From a virus: a stretch of DNA of 44,469 bases. The stretch lies in the IMG/VR virus record IMGVR_UViG_3300025086_000059, positions 1-44,469 of that record; one strand, written 5' to 3'. The stretch's first letter is position 1. Every line of letters begins with the position of its first letter. Below are positions 27,045 through 35,283 of this stretch, piece by piece. Below the pieces are notes generated by a model. The model was not told the origin of the DNA. It worked only from the letters and a program-made list of their open reading frames with translations, and did not search any database. The translations under genes were made by a program, and so were the position numbers.

Positions 27045-28160
27045 TTACATTTTTTTAATACTTCTAATTTTGAGTCCTCTTCCACTATCATTATTGCTAC
27101 TTTGAACAGCTCTAATTTTTAAACCATCCTTAGTAACATAACTTGGGGCTTTTCTCACATCCATATTAATGTTTTTAGATTTTTTAGAAACATTTTCTAC
27201 AGCCTGTGACATCCCTAAGTCATAAAAGTATTTGGCAAATTTGTCAGGATTACTTGCAACAGATAAAGCTTTGTGGTATGCATTTGCATCTTTTATCAAA
27301 CCTTTATCATCTACAAACTTTTGCACAAAATTGTTAAAGTCCAATTGAACATTATATAATTCTTGTGCAGTACCTGGCTTATACGTATAATTATCATCTC
27401 CTACAGTAACATCAAAACCTTTGAAGTCATCGGAAAAAACCTTTTGAGTTTCTTCTTGGAAATAATCTCTTATTTTTTTATTTGCCTCAACTTGCGTTTG
27501 AGATTTCTCAAGAGCCTCTTTATAAGCATTAAGTTGTTTTTCTTGATCTTCTGATAATCCACCCCCACTTGACTCAAGAGGAATTTTATACTTATCTTTT
27601 TGTTCATTAAAAAACTTCTTCGCTTTTGCGAGTTCTCGTTTTTTAGCCAACTTCTTCTTCTTAATGTCTTTTGGATCATCAAGTTCCTCATCGAAACTAA
27701 ATTTATCCTCCATGACATCTTGAATGTCAATTGCATCTAACCCATCTTCTTGGGTTGCAATATAGTCGGCAAGTACAGCATCATCTTCCATAGCATCGTA
27801 ATCTCTTTGTAAATTATAGAAATCACTGATGCCACGACCAGTTTCTTGCTTATACTTTAAATACGCAGAAACATCTTCAGGTAATGGTTCATTTACTTCT
27901 TTTTCTGTAAAAAGTTCATCAACTGAATTTATTTCTTTGTCATATCTATTCTTCAAAAAAGAAAGAACGTCTTCATCACTTAACTCTGATGAGGGAGTTT
28001 TCTCTTCAACCTCACTCTTAGGTTGTTCCTCTACCACTTCTTCTACTTGTTGTGGCTGTTCTTGTTTTGTTTCATCTTCATGCTTTTGTAGAAGTTGTTC
28101 TTCTATTTCAGCTTTCGATTTGTTTTCGTTGCCATCTATGGCTCTTACTTTTAATTCCAT
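27045..28160 (-). CDS. Putative capsid scaffolding protein
   Basis: This 371-residue protein lies directly before the major capsid gene and is highly charged. Its N-terminal ~70 residues are Glu/Gln/Lys-rich (EEQLLQKHEDETKQEQPQQ) and the middle is acidic. A coiled coil spans about 175-245 (KKKLAKKRELAKAKKF, NAYKEALEKSQTQVEANKKI) and the C-terminus is short and basic, with a repeated GLKIR motif near residues 346-367. Acidic N-terminus, coiled middle and basic tail are typical of scaffolds, whose basic end binds capsid protein. Position and composition support this; no domain is formally recognised. It has its own -7 box at 28182. Confidence 0.75.
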   Translation of the reverse strand: MELKVRAIDGNENKSKAEIEEQLLQKHEDETKQEQPQQVEEVVEEQPKSEVEEKTPSSELSDEDVLSFLKNRYDKEINSVDELFTEKEVNEPLPEDVSAYLKYKQETGRGISDFYNLQRDYDAMEDDAVLADYIATQEDGLDAIDIQDVMEDKFSFDEELDDPKDIKKKKLAKKRELAKAKKFFNEQKDKYKIPLESSGGGLSEDQEKQLNAYKEALEKSQTQVEANKKIRDYFQEETQKVFSDDFKGFDVTVGDDNYTYKPGTAQELYNVQLDFNNFVQKFVDDKGLIKDANAYHKALSVASNPDKFAKYFYDLGMSQAVENVSKKSKNINMDVRKAPSYVTKDGLKIRAVQSSNNDSGRGLKIRSIKKM

Positions 28161-28181
28161 ATTATATTAAATTTAATTTTT

Positions 28182-28190
28182 ACAAAGTTA
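28182..28190 (-). promoter_or_regulatory. Promoter -7 element TAACTTTGT for scaffold and capsid
   Basis: The minus-strand TAACTTTGT fits TAnnTTTG and keeps the following T seen at the other sites. It lies in the 56-base gap between portal and scaffold, 22 bases before the scaffold ATG. The leader is A+T-rich (AAAAATTAAATTTAATATA). The capsid gene would be transcribed from here. Confidence 0.5.
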
Positions 28191-28216
28191 TACATTTATT
28201 TTTCTAAATTTTGGGC

Positions 28217-30652
28217 TTATCTTGGATCGAACTCCGCCATATCAAACCCATCTAAACTATCTTCATTTGATTCAAAATTAATAGAAGGTAAATCTCTTTT
28301 CTTCTGTTCAATCATTTTAGATGTTTCTGTAGATTGTTGACTGATTCTCTCTGACTTACCTTGCTCTTTAGCTTCTTCTCTTGTATCAATTGCTTGTTGT
28401 TCCAAGCCTTTTAGTTGCATATTGTAAGAAAACTCCTCCGCCATTAGAGCTAATTTAAGTTCTTTCTCTGCAGTCAGCTTTTGTATTTCATACTGTATCT
28501 TAGCTTGTTCTACTGCAATTTTACCTTCAGTCTCCATTTTTTGTTTCTGCATTGCAATCTCTGCTGCAGCTTGTTGTTGTTGCATAGCTTGTTGGGCCTG
28601 CATTTGTTGTTGCATCATTTGTTGTTGTTGCTCAGCTTCTTGTTTTTTCTTTCTCTTAACTTTCAACAATTGATTAGCCATTTTAATATTATGTATTTCT
28701 CTAATATCAATAGCATCTTCTAAACTAATATTTTCTTTTGATAATGCCATTTGAATGTTTTGTTCTAACATTGCTTTTTGCTCTTCATCAGGAGCAAGTT
28801 CTATAAACACACCAAAATCATAGATATATAAATCTTTTATGTCTTCTAATATTGCAAGATTATATTTTCCTATTTGCATCGCAAACTCATCTTTGAAATC
28901 TGCATACTTTAAAATATCAGCAGTTCTTATTGTTAAACACTCTGCCATTCTTCTTGCAATAAATAAACTTCCATCTAATATATGTCTTGTTGCTACATTA
29001 GAATTAAGTGCAGCTAACTTTTGTACACCAACCAAAGAATTTGGATCTGGTACTGAAGCGTCTCGAGCTTCATTTAAACCAGTAACAGTACGAATCATAT
29101 CTAAGTAATGATTGTAGTTGCCAATTAACATTTGAAGTTTTCCACCTCCACTGTTAGCAGTTAACTGTTGAATAGGAACTCTTGCATTATTAAATTCGCC
29201 ATCACCAGTGTAACTTCTACCTACAACACTACCAGTTTGAAAATATAATCGTAACGCATCTTCAGGATTATAGGCTTGTCCAGTTCCTAAGTCTACTTCG
29301 TTTAAACCATCGGCATCAATAAATACACCATCAGGTACAACTCTGGAAACTACTTGTTGGATTTTCAAATGAGTAATTTGAATTAAGTCAGCGAAAGGTA
29401 TCATTCTTTTACACAATGACTCCATCATACCTTTGTAACTTCTTGGTGCACAAGCCACATAATTTGGCATAGCAAATTGATTTGCAGATTTTGGTCTTAC
29501 CATATTCTCCATCATTTGCCACTGCAAAATAATATTTGTACCCATTACCATTACACCTTCATACCATACATCAATCTTTTTTTCTACCTTTTCAAACTTT
29601 CCTTCTTCCATCATTTCTGCTGGAGGATTAAACTGATCATCTTTTTCTACAGTTTTATATGTACCATCTTCCATTCTTTTTCTTTTATAAACAAAAGAAT
29701 TAGTGCTTTTATAATTAAAATACATCAAAGTTGCAGTGTCTCTATAAAACATACTGTTTTCATACATCTGTGCAGTTTGATAATAGTTATACCACGATTG
29801 ACTATATTTAGATATTTCTTCTAAATCTTCATTAGTTAACTCTGGATCAATTTTAAGTAATTCTCCTATAGGAACTGTTTTAATTTCCCCCCAATAAAAA
29901 CAATCTTTAAAGTATGGGTCTTCTGTGTAACTATAAACCACATTAACAGGATCAACATAACTTATTTTTACACCTTGTCCTTGCAAAAACTCGTGTTTAG
30001 TAATACCGATACCTAAAGTAGCCATATCATAATCAACTCTTTTACGAGTATCATCATAATGATTTTCAGCTAATAATGTATTAACTGCTTCTTCACAAGC
30101 TATTTCTATTGCAGGTTTATATTTTAAATTCATAAACAACTCAAGTTCTTCTCCAGTTTCAGGTAATTCTTCTTCAGGAACATTGAATACATCAATGCCA
30201 AAATCTTGAGTCATTTGTGTTAAGATAGGTTTTGCTAACATATCTCCTTCTACCATTTCTTGAAACTGACTTCTTTTTTCTGCAGACAACGCGTCTTGAG
30301 CATATGTTTTTACTTTGAACATACGATCTTGCATTCCATTAACTACAATATCAATAAACTTAGGAATAATAGGAACTGGTGTCCAGTCTAAATTAAGATA
30401 AGATAAATCACCATCTATTGCTAATTCATTTTTATATTTAGCAATAGACTGCTCTCCACGAGCATAGAGTCTTAATTTATTAAACTCTGCCCATTGGCTA
30501 TAAAATCTACAAGAGTTACTATCTCTACGAAACCATTCGTACTGTATAGCTTGACCTACTTGTAACCCATATTCTACTGTAGCTTTTTCGGAATCAGAAA
30601 CAAATTGATCTGGAAATGCAGCAGCCTTAATATCTATATTTACCTTCTTCAT
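28217..30652 (-). CDS. Portal protein (crAss-like type)
   Basis: This 811-residue protein lies just after TerL with a 4-base overlap. Its N-terminal third contains LNLDWTPVPIIPKF (about residues 84-97), followed by a DIVVNGMQDRM block that I recognise from portals of crAss-like phages. The length (~800) also fits. The C-terminal ~160 residues are a Gln/Ala-rich coiled region (EQQQQMMQQQMQAQQAMQ, near 675-695), then a charged helix. The portal dodecamer is the DNA entry and exit channel at one capsid vertex and the docking point for TerL and the ring proteins. The Gln-rich barrel-like tail is longer than in many portals. Confidence 0.85.
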   Translation of the reverse strand: MKKVNIDIKAAAFPDQFVSDSEKATVEYGLQVGQAIQYEWFRRDSNSCRFYSQWAEFNKLRLYARGEQSIAKYKNELAIDGDLSYLNLDWTPVPIIPKFIDIVVNGMQDRMFKVKTYAQDALSAEKRSQFQEMVEGDMLAKPILTQMTQDFGIDVFNVPEEELPETGEELELFMNLKYKPAIEIACEEAVNTLLAENHYDDTRKRVDYDMATLGIGITKHEFLQGQGVKISYVDPVNVVYSYTEDPYFKDCFYWGEIKTVPIGELLKIDPELTNEDLEEISKYSQSWYNYYQTAQMYENSMFYRDTATLMYFNYKSTNSFVYKRKRMEDGTYKTVEKDDQFNPPAEMMEEGKFEKVEKKIDVWYEGVMVMGTNIILQWQMMENMVRPKSANQFAMPNYVACAPRSYKGMMESLCKRMIPFADLIQITHLKIQQVVSRVVPDGVFIDADGLNEVDLGTGQAYNPEDALRLYFQTGSVVGRSYTGDGEFNNARVPIQQLTANSGGGKLQMLIGNYNHYLDMIRTVTGLNEARDASVPDPNSLVGVQKLAALNSNVATRHILDGSLFIARRMAECLTIRTADILKYADFKDEFAMQIGKYNLAILEDIKDLYIYDFGVFIELAPDEEQKAMLEQNIQMALSKENISLEDAIDIREIHNIKMANQLLKVKRKKKQEAEQQQQMMQQQMQAQQAMQQQQAAAEIAMQKQKMETEGKIAVEQAKIQYEIQKLTAEKELKLALMAEEFSYNMQLKGLEQQAIDTREEAKEQGKSERISQQSTETSKMIEQKKRDLPSINFESNEDSLDGFDMAEFDPR

Positions 30653-32925
30653 CTATTAAGTAATTGACTTACTGAACTTTTGTTGTTATACCTTGCAAAG
30701 TTAATGCTAATTTTTGACTTTTCTTTTGTCGGAGTGTATAAGTGTTTTTGATTTGCCATGATGGCCAACCCACTACTTATAGCAGCATCAAACCTTGTTC
30801 TGTTATTAATATCAAACTTAGCCCAGTCTTCTAATGTTCTTTGAAAATACATCATACCCATATCATCTTTTTCTCGGAAAGTACCCTCCATATCTAAACC
30901 TATATGTTTTTCTATATAAGACTCAATTGCAGATGCATGAGCTTGTTTAACATCCTCTGATGTATTTGGTATACCTCCTAATTCTTTTTCAGTTTTAGAT
31001 AGTTTATTAAATGTTTTATCTGGTCTGTTTAAACTAAATCCTCTATACCCTCTATTTTTAAAATGATAAAGTAATCGAGGTTTGTTATTTTCAACCAATA
31101 TTGGCATACCATAAAAAACACATGCCATTAAGACTTCTTCAAAAAATATCTCAGCAGTTTGTGGTCGAGCTATGTATTCTAAAAAAAAGTGATTACTTGG
31201 CCACTCATCCATATTAAACTTAGTCATACCATGTAATGATCCATTAGAACCGCTACCCACTGTTACTCCTGAAATATCATAAGAGTCACACCCAAACGAA
31301 CCTAAGTGTTCATTACCTGGAAGTTTCCTTCCATTCTTAGCAATAACTCTGTTTTGTTGTTCAGGTTTAGGTAGATAAGATACAAAAAATCTGCCTCTTG
31401 TATTTGGAGTCCAAATTACTTTAGTATCTTGTATGCCATCTTTCCAATGAAAACTACCTTGAACCATATGGTGTTTCATTATTAATGAGTCATTATAATC
31501 AATTTGTTGATAAATTTTTGTAAGATTAAATAAAGACTGTTTACTCTCATCTCTAAATGCATGTGACTCAGAACGAGGAAATTGTCTATAATATTCATTA
31601 AGTGCATCAGGATCAATAGTTAATGACTCTACTTCATTTTCCCAATAATCAATAGCGCCTTGATAAATGTTTTCTCCATCTATTCCAACCACATATGTTT
31701 CGGGATTTTTTAATACTGGCATACCATATCTATCGATAAAACCTTCCATATTCCATTCCATTGGAATAAATAAATTATATAGCCCTGATTTTGTTTGTCC
31801 ATTTTGATTTCTTTTTGATGGATCAGAATCATAAAATAATGCCTTAAAATTTCCCCCTCCTTTATCTAATGCATTAGAGGTAGAACCCATCATACATTTA
31901 CCAATAATTTTACTTCCTAATCTTAAACAAGTTTTAGTTACCCTCCAGTTATTTAAAATATTTTCAGGTCTTTCCCATTTACCACTCTCATCATGTAATA
32001 ATAATTGTAGCTTTTCTCCATCATAACTGTTGTCAGACGTATTCTTCCAGTCAATAGTGGTATCTAAACCCTCTAATTCTTCTTCACCTTGATCAAACAT
32101 ATTTTTCTTAGTAATCTTAGAAGCTGGAACTCTATAAGCTAATTCGGTTTTAGGTTTGTCCATACCATCTTGAATAGGTTTAAAAAAGAAAGGATAATTA
32201 TTAGAGATAGGAACAACCTTGTCAGTAAACATTTTTTTAGCATCTGAACCAGTTTTAGATAAAATACCTATTCGTGAATCTTTAGAAATAGTTGCAGTAT
32301 TGACACCTTCACAAGAACTCATAAAAGAAAACCCTGATCTTCTTATTTTTAAATAACACATTCCAAAACTTCTTTTATCTAATTTAGAAGCTTCCCAGTA
32401 TATATAAAATATTCTATTAGCTTCTCTAAAATCAGGATGTCCTACATCGATTTTAGTCCATTGTAAATACATATAGTGTGTGCCAGTTATATATGTAGGG
32501 ATGCCATTATTTAAAAACCAATATCCTTGTTCTCTTCTATTAAACTCTGTTTCAATATAATCCACCCATTTATTTTTAAACTGAGGTGGTGCTTCATGCC
32601 ATTGAAATATAGTTTGTACTCTTTTAAGTTCTTTAGGATATTCTTGTGGTTTCCAATACTGTTTAGTTTTTTCTAACTTAGAAGTAAGTTTTGGAGTAGA
32701 AGGCAAAGCTATCTTTACATTGTTGATATCATATACATCACCAATAGTGCCATCAGTAGATATAACTACTATATCATATTTTTCATTATACCCAGGCTGC
32801 CATGCTCGAGCTTTATTTTTTCGAGACATAACATTTTTTGGAACAACGTCTTTTATGATAGTATATAAACTATCTTGACCGTGATTCTGCAAATCCTTGA
32901 GGCGTTTTTGTTTTTGTAACTTCAT
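30649..32925 (-). CDS. terL: Terminase large subunit (TerL)
   Basis: This 758-residue packaging motor has a degenerate Walker A region KIRRSGFSFMSS (about 193-204), hydrophobic Walker B LLLHDE (308-313) and a coupling-type MGSTSN (346-351). The conserved block YRQFPRSESHAFRDES follows (446-461). The RNase H-like nuclease domain has Asp547 (GCDSYD) and Glu612 (LVENNK) as likely metal ligands. ATP hydrolysis drives DNA into the capsid and the nuclease cuts the concatemer. The ATG at 32925 lies 56 bases inside the upstream gene; an in-frame ATG at 32829 (MSRKNKARAW) is an alternative that would remove 32 residues. The upstream small gene and the downstream portal are the normal neighbours. Confidence 0.9.
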   Translation of the reverse strand: MKLQKQKRLKDLQNHGQDSLYTIIKDVVPKNVMSRKNKARAWQPGYNEKYDIVVISTDGTIGDVYDINNVKIALPSTPKLTSKLEKTKQYWKPQEYPKELKRVQTIFQWHEAPPQFKNKWVDYIETEFNRREQGYWFLNNGIPTYITGTHYMYLQWTKIDVGHPDFREANRIFYIYWEASKLDKRSFGMCYLKIRRSGFSFMSSCEGVNTATISKDSRIGILSKTGSDAKKMFTDKVVPISNNYPFFFKPIQDGMDKPKTELAYRVPASKITKKNMFDQGEEELEGLDTTIDWKNTSDNSYDGEKLQLLLHDESGKWERPENILNNWRVTKTCLRLGSKIIGKCMMGSTSNALDKGGGNFKALFYDSDPSKRNQNGQTKSGLYNLFIPMEWNMEGFIDRYGMPVLKNPETYVVGIDGENIYQGAIDYWENEVESLTIDPDALNEYYRQFPRSESHAFRDESKQSLFNLTKIYQQIDYNDSLIMKHHMVQGSFHWKDGIQDTKVIWTPNTRGRFFVSYLPKPEQQNRVIAKNGRKLPGNEHLGSFGCDSYDISGVTVGSGSNGSLHGMTKFNMDEWPSNHFFLEYIARPQTAEIFFEEVLMACVFYGMPILVENNKPRLLYHFKNRGYRGFSLNRPDKTFNKLSKTEKELGGIPNTSEDVKQAHASAIESYIEKHIGLDMEGTFREKDDMGMMYFQRTLEDWAKFDINNRTRFDAAISSGLAIMANQKHLYTPTKEKSKISINFARYNNKSSVSQLLNR

Positions 32926-33145
32926 TACCTTCTAATAATAATTTTTCATCTTCTATTCTTTTGAGTATTTCAAAAGCATCAAAGATGGCTAATTTTTTTG
33001 TAGCTGCGGCATTTTTTAATCTATCTGCGGCTAACTCATCCTCGGGATCTGGTTTGATTATTTCTTCTTTTGCAACTTTAATTAGTTGTCTTACAGCTCT
33101 TTCACCTGCTTTTATAATTTCTAACTTAATATCTCTTGTTTCCAT
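32870..33145 (-). CDS. Small helical protein in the place of a small terminase subunit
   Basis: This 91-residue, mostly helical protein (DIKLEIIKAGERAVRQLIKV, then DRLKNAAATKKLAIFDAF) ends in a basic tail. It sits directly before TerL, where small terminase subunits are usually found, and overlaps it by 56 bases. There is no clear helix-turn-helix, so the TerS role is inference from position. Its start overlaps the stop of the upstream gene by one base (TAATG). Confidence 0.55.
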   Translation of the reverse strand: METRDIKLEIIKAGERAVRQLIKVAKEEIIKPDPEDELAADRLKNAAATKKLAIFDAFEILKRIEDEKLLLEGNEVTKTKTPQGFAESRSR

Positions 33146-33708
33146 TATAGTTTTACAGTTATATGTGAAGTAAACATTCTGTACAATACTTCATCATCAA
33201 TTATAAATTCATATTCACTATCAGGTTGGTAGGCTATTTCATCACCCACTTGTAAACCTAAGTCTTCAAGTTCTTTGTTAATATATTTAATTACACCAAC
33301 TAAAGGTTCGATACTGCCACCTTTTTCTATAAAGCTTTCTTTTTTTTGAGATGGCTTTATAAAACAATATTTATCATGTCCTTTCCATACACCATCTTTT
33401 TTATATAGAAAAAACTGATCGTTGTCAACAATAAACAAATCATCTCTTAAAAAACTCCTTCCACTTTGTCTTCTTCCATACATATCATTATAAAATTTAA
33501 ATACATTGTGATGAACAACTAAAGTGTCACCAACTTCTATTTCTCCTTTATAATTTATGGGGGTTGCTTTTACTGTAGCAAACCTATTAGATGATTTATG
33601 GTCTTCTTCAGATGCGCTTGTTATAAAATCAACATCTCCAATTTTTTTAATATTGTTATATCTTCTATTATTAATAGGAGATACTAAAAAAGAAAAGGGG
33701 GACTTCAT
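33145..33708 (-). CDS. GroES-like (Hsp10-fold) phage protein
   Basis: About 187 residues from the ATG at 33708 (MKSPFSFLVS). A longer frame to 33795 would overlap the upstream gene by 88 bases and adds a segment unlike the rest, so I reject it. The protein has an early VGDTLVVHHNVF strand pair, a long loop, and a C-terminal pattern LQVGDEIAYQPDSEYEF followed by IDDEVLYRMFTSHITVKL. This end closely follows the GroES pattern (GD-V, acidic hairpin, DGE-Y, xDI-V). Phage co-chaperonins such as T4 gp31 help fold the capsid protein with host GroEL. Here the position, three genes before portal, would fit a capsid-folding or other virion assembly role. The fold is an inference from pattern. Confidence 0.55.
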   Translation of the reverse strand: MKSPFSFLVSPINNRRYNNIKKIGDVDFITSASEEDHKSSNRFATVKATPINYKGEIEVGDTLVVHHNVFKFYNDMYGRRQSGRSFLRDDLFIVDNDQFFLYKKDGVWKGHDKYCFIKPSQKKESFIEKGGSIEPLVGVIKYINKELEDLGLQVGDEIAYQPDSEYEFIIDDEVLYRMFTSHITVKL

Positions 33709-33926
33709 TAAAAGTGTATATTGTATTCCAACGATACAGGCATAGTATATTTGAACTCTTTCCAAAGCAAAACTTCTTCGCCTTTTATGATCCAAATTTT
33801 ATATGCTTCTGTTTCTTGTTGTATTAAATGGATTACATACTTGCCACCCAAGACTTCTTGTCCGACTATATAATGCATTGCACCAGACTTATAGTCTGCT
33901 CCTATAGATATTTTTCGTATGTCCAT
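33708..33926 (-). CDS. Unknown small beta-rich protein
   Basis: This 72-residue protein is predicted to be mostly beta strands (GGKYVIHLIQQETEAYKIWI, then LWKEFKYTMPVSLEYNI). It has no signal, membrane segment or enzyme motif. It is packed between a structural-type gene (4-base gap) and the GroES-like gene (1-base TAATG overlap), so it belongs to the head-assembly operon. Proteins with a similar end are common in Bacteroidota phages in my recollection, without a known function. Confidence 0.6.
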   Translation of the reverse strand: MDIRKISIGADYKSGAMHYIVGQEVLGGKYVIHLIQQETEAYKIWIIKGEEVLLWKEFKYTMPVSLEYNIHF

Positions 33927-33930
33927 TTAA

Positions 33931-34455
33931 TTAAAATGAAGTTCCAATATTGAGAACTCGGTAATATAAGTTTAAGTATAGCACACCATTACCTTGGGTT
34001 GGGTTTGCGGCTGTGTTCAAAGTGACTGCTGTGTTTTGTGGTAATACCCCTGTAGCAATTTGAAACTTTTTTACAATATCTGTAGCAAAGTTTGCGGTCT
34101 GAGCAGTGATAGAAAACAAATCATAAGCATTACCATTCTTTACAACTAAGTTATTTCCATAGTTATATGCACTTGAACCAGCATCTACATAGATAGCCAC
34201 ATCCATTACATCAATAACTTTGTTAGCTCCTGGAGCTGCAATTAACTCTTTAGGTGTTGTTGATAATAGTAATTGTTCAGCAGAATTAACTTGAACATGA
34301 GCAACCAAAGTATCTACCCCATATAAATCTTGTAAATCTCCTAATGTACAACTTTTAGTTACTAAGTTATCTGATTGATCAGTTAACACTAAATAGTCAG
34401 TAATAGTTGGAGCTACAACATTTGGATATGCAGATGTGTTACTTATTCTCGCCAT
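33931..34455 (-). CDS. Putative virion protein, possible head fibre
   Basis: This 174-residue protein begins with MARISNTSAYPNVVAPTITD, then LVLTDQSDNLVTKSCTLGDL. This attachment-type N-terminus is also seen in the gene at 42891 (MARIATYVNDT, WIGSDSQNNWQTKNFT). The rest is a beta domain with Ala/Thr/Asn-rich strands (VIDVMDVAIYVDAGSSAYNY). The shared N-terminus suggests a common docking site on the particle, and the location beside head-assembly genes suggests a head fibre or decoration. It starts directly at the stop of the upstream 86-residue gene. No enzyme motif is seen. Confidence 0.58.
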   Translation of the reverse strand: MARISNTSAYPNVVAPTITDYLVLTDQSDNLVTKSCTLGDLQDLYGVDTLVAHVQVNSAEQLLLSTTPKELIAAPGANKVIDVMDVAIYVDAGSSAYNYGNNLVVKNGNAYDLFSITAQTANFATDIVKKFQIATGVLPQNTAVTLNTAANPTQGNGVLYLNLYYRVLNIGTSF

Positions 34456-34716
34456 TTACTTTTTCTTTTCTTCTTTCTCTACAACTGGTTCAGGGTCTTT
34501 TACCTCTCCAGTTCTTAAATCGATAGTCGCATTCTCTCCATACTTTTTAGTGAGTCCTTTTTCTAAATCTCTAAACTCTTCTTGTATAGTGTCTAAAGCT
34601 TCTATCATTTGTTTTTGACTTACAACTGCGTCTGCAATTGCTACCTTAGTATTCATAAATCTTTGATTTATATCTTGAATACTTTTTAATTCTTCTTCTG
34701 TCAAATTTTTTGCCAT
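34456..34716 (-). CDS. Small coiled-coil protein
   Basis: This 86-residue protein is a long helix (EEELKSIQDINQRFMNTKV, QKQMIEALDTIQEEFRDLEK) with a charged Lys/Glu end. It is the first gene after the TATCTTTGT promoter at 34750. It has a flavobacterial-type A+T-rich leader (TTTAAATTAAATAC) and no Shine-Dalgarno site. It may be an assembly chaperone or linker; the family is not recognised. Confidence 0.6.
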   Translation of the reverse strand: MAKNLTEEELKSIQDINQRFMNTKVAIADAVVSQKQMIEALDTIQEEFRDLEKGLTKKYGENATIDLRTGEVKDPEPVVEKEEKKK

Positions 34717-34749
34717 TGTATTTAATTTAAATTGTTAAACATTTATTGG

Positions 34750-34758
34750 ACAAAGATA
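34750..34758 (-). promoter_or_regulatory. Promoter -7 element TATCTTTGT for the head-assembly/TerL/portal operon
   Basis: This is the fourth exact minus-strand TATCTTTGT. It is the only one with a TTG upstream (TTG-N15-TATCTTTG), slightly short of the usual Bacteroidota -33/-7 spacing. It lies in the 54-base gap between the methyltransferase stop and the ATG at 34716, giving a leader of about 30 bases. Confidence 0.65.
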
Positions 34759-34770
34759 GTAAAAATTAAT

Positions 34771-35283
34771 TTACAATGAGTTAAGTGTAACAGGCAATAT
34801 AATTTTTCCACCTTCATTTAAATAGTTTTCATAGTTAGATAACAACATGTCTTTTTCCTCATCACTTATATCATCAGCATCCCACCATAAATCAACTAAA
34901 ATAACATCATATTTTTGTGAAGGAGTGTAAGTGTATGCATCTGCATAAAACAACCCTACACCAACTGGTATTATTTCTCTGTTAATTGCATAATCTATTA
35001 ACTCTTGGTCATTGTCAATAACATCTACTTTTTTATACAAAGTGTTAGCTAATAATGGAACTAATCCCATTCCTAAACCACAGATAAGTATACTATTAGT
35101 TTCTACTCCATCAAACAGTTGTGAAATGCCTGGGCATTCACACTGCCCTAACATATAATCAGCATAATAATCTTCATTCTCAATATAATTATCTCCAAAA
35201 TGCATTGTAGCTTTTCCTTGACTTTTAGTAACACTAAAGTTTTCTCCTTCGTATTGCTGTAGTTTTAATACTTCTATTTTCAT
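34771..35283 (-). CDS. Small SAM-dependent methyltransferase (spermidine-synthase-like fold)
   Basis: This 170-residue protein has a Rossmann methyltransferase core. Motif I ILICGLGMGLVPLLA (65-79) has the Gly-rich GxGxG loop. VDVIDND (86-92) carries the acidic residue at the end of beta 2, ADAYTY (114-119) gives motif III, and KYDVILVDLWW (124-134) gives motif IV. The order and spacing resemble spermidine synthases and related class I methyltransferases. The first 50 residues form a small N-terminal beta part. It lies between a fibre-tip gene (4-base ATGA overlap) and the promoter at 34.75 kb. Its substrate is unknown; modification of a virion protein or small molecule is possible. Confidence 0.72.
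   Translation of the reverse strand: MKIEVLKLQQYEGENFSVTKSQGKATMHFGDNYIENEDYYADYMLGQCECPGISQLFDGVETNSILICGLGMGLVPLLANTLYKKVDVIDNDQELIDYAINREIIPVGVGLFYADAYTYTPSQKYDVILVDLWWDADDISDEEKDMLLSNYENYLNEGGKIILPVTLNSL

Noticed and set aside
29477-29824. A + strand frame of 115 residues opposite the portal gene, hydrophobic and His/Phe-rich.
   Set aside because: It lies wholly within a secure portal gene, and its composition is an antisense artefact of A+T-rich coding DNA.
33709-33795. Longer N-terminus (MDHKRRRSFALERV...) for the GroES-like gene.
   Set aside because: It lies inside the upstream 72-residue gene. The ATG at 33708 forms a TAATG overlap typical of this genome and begins the conserved-looking part.
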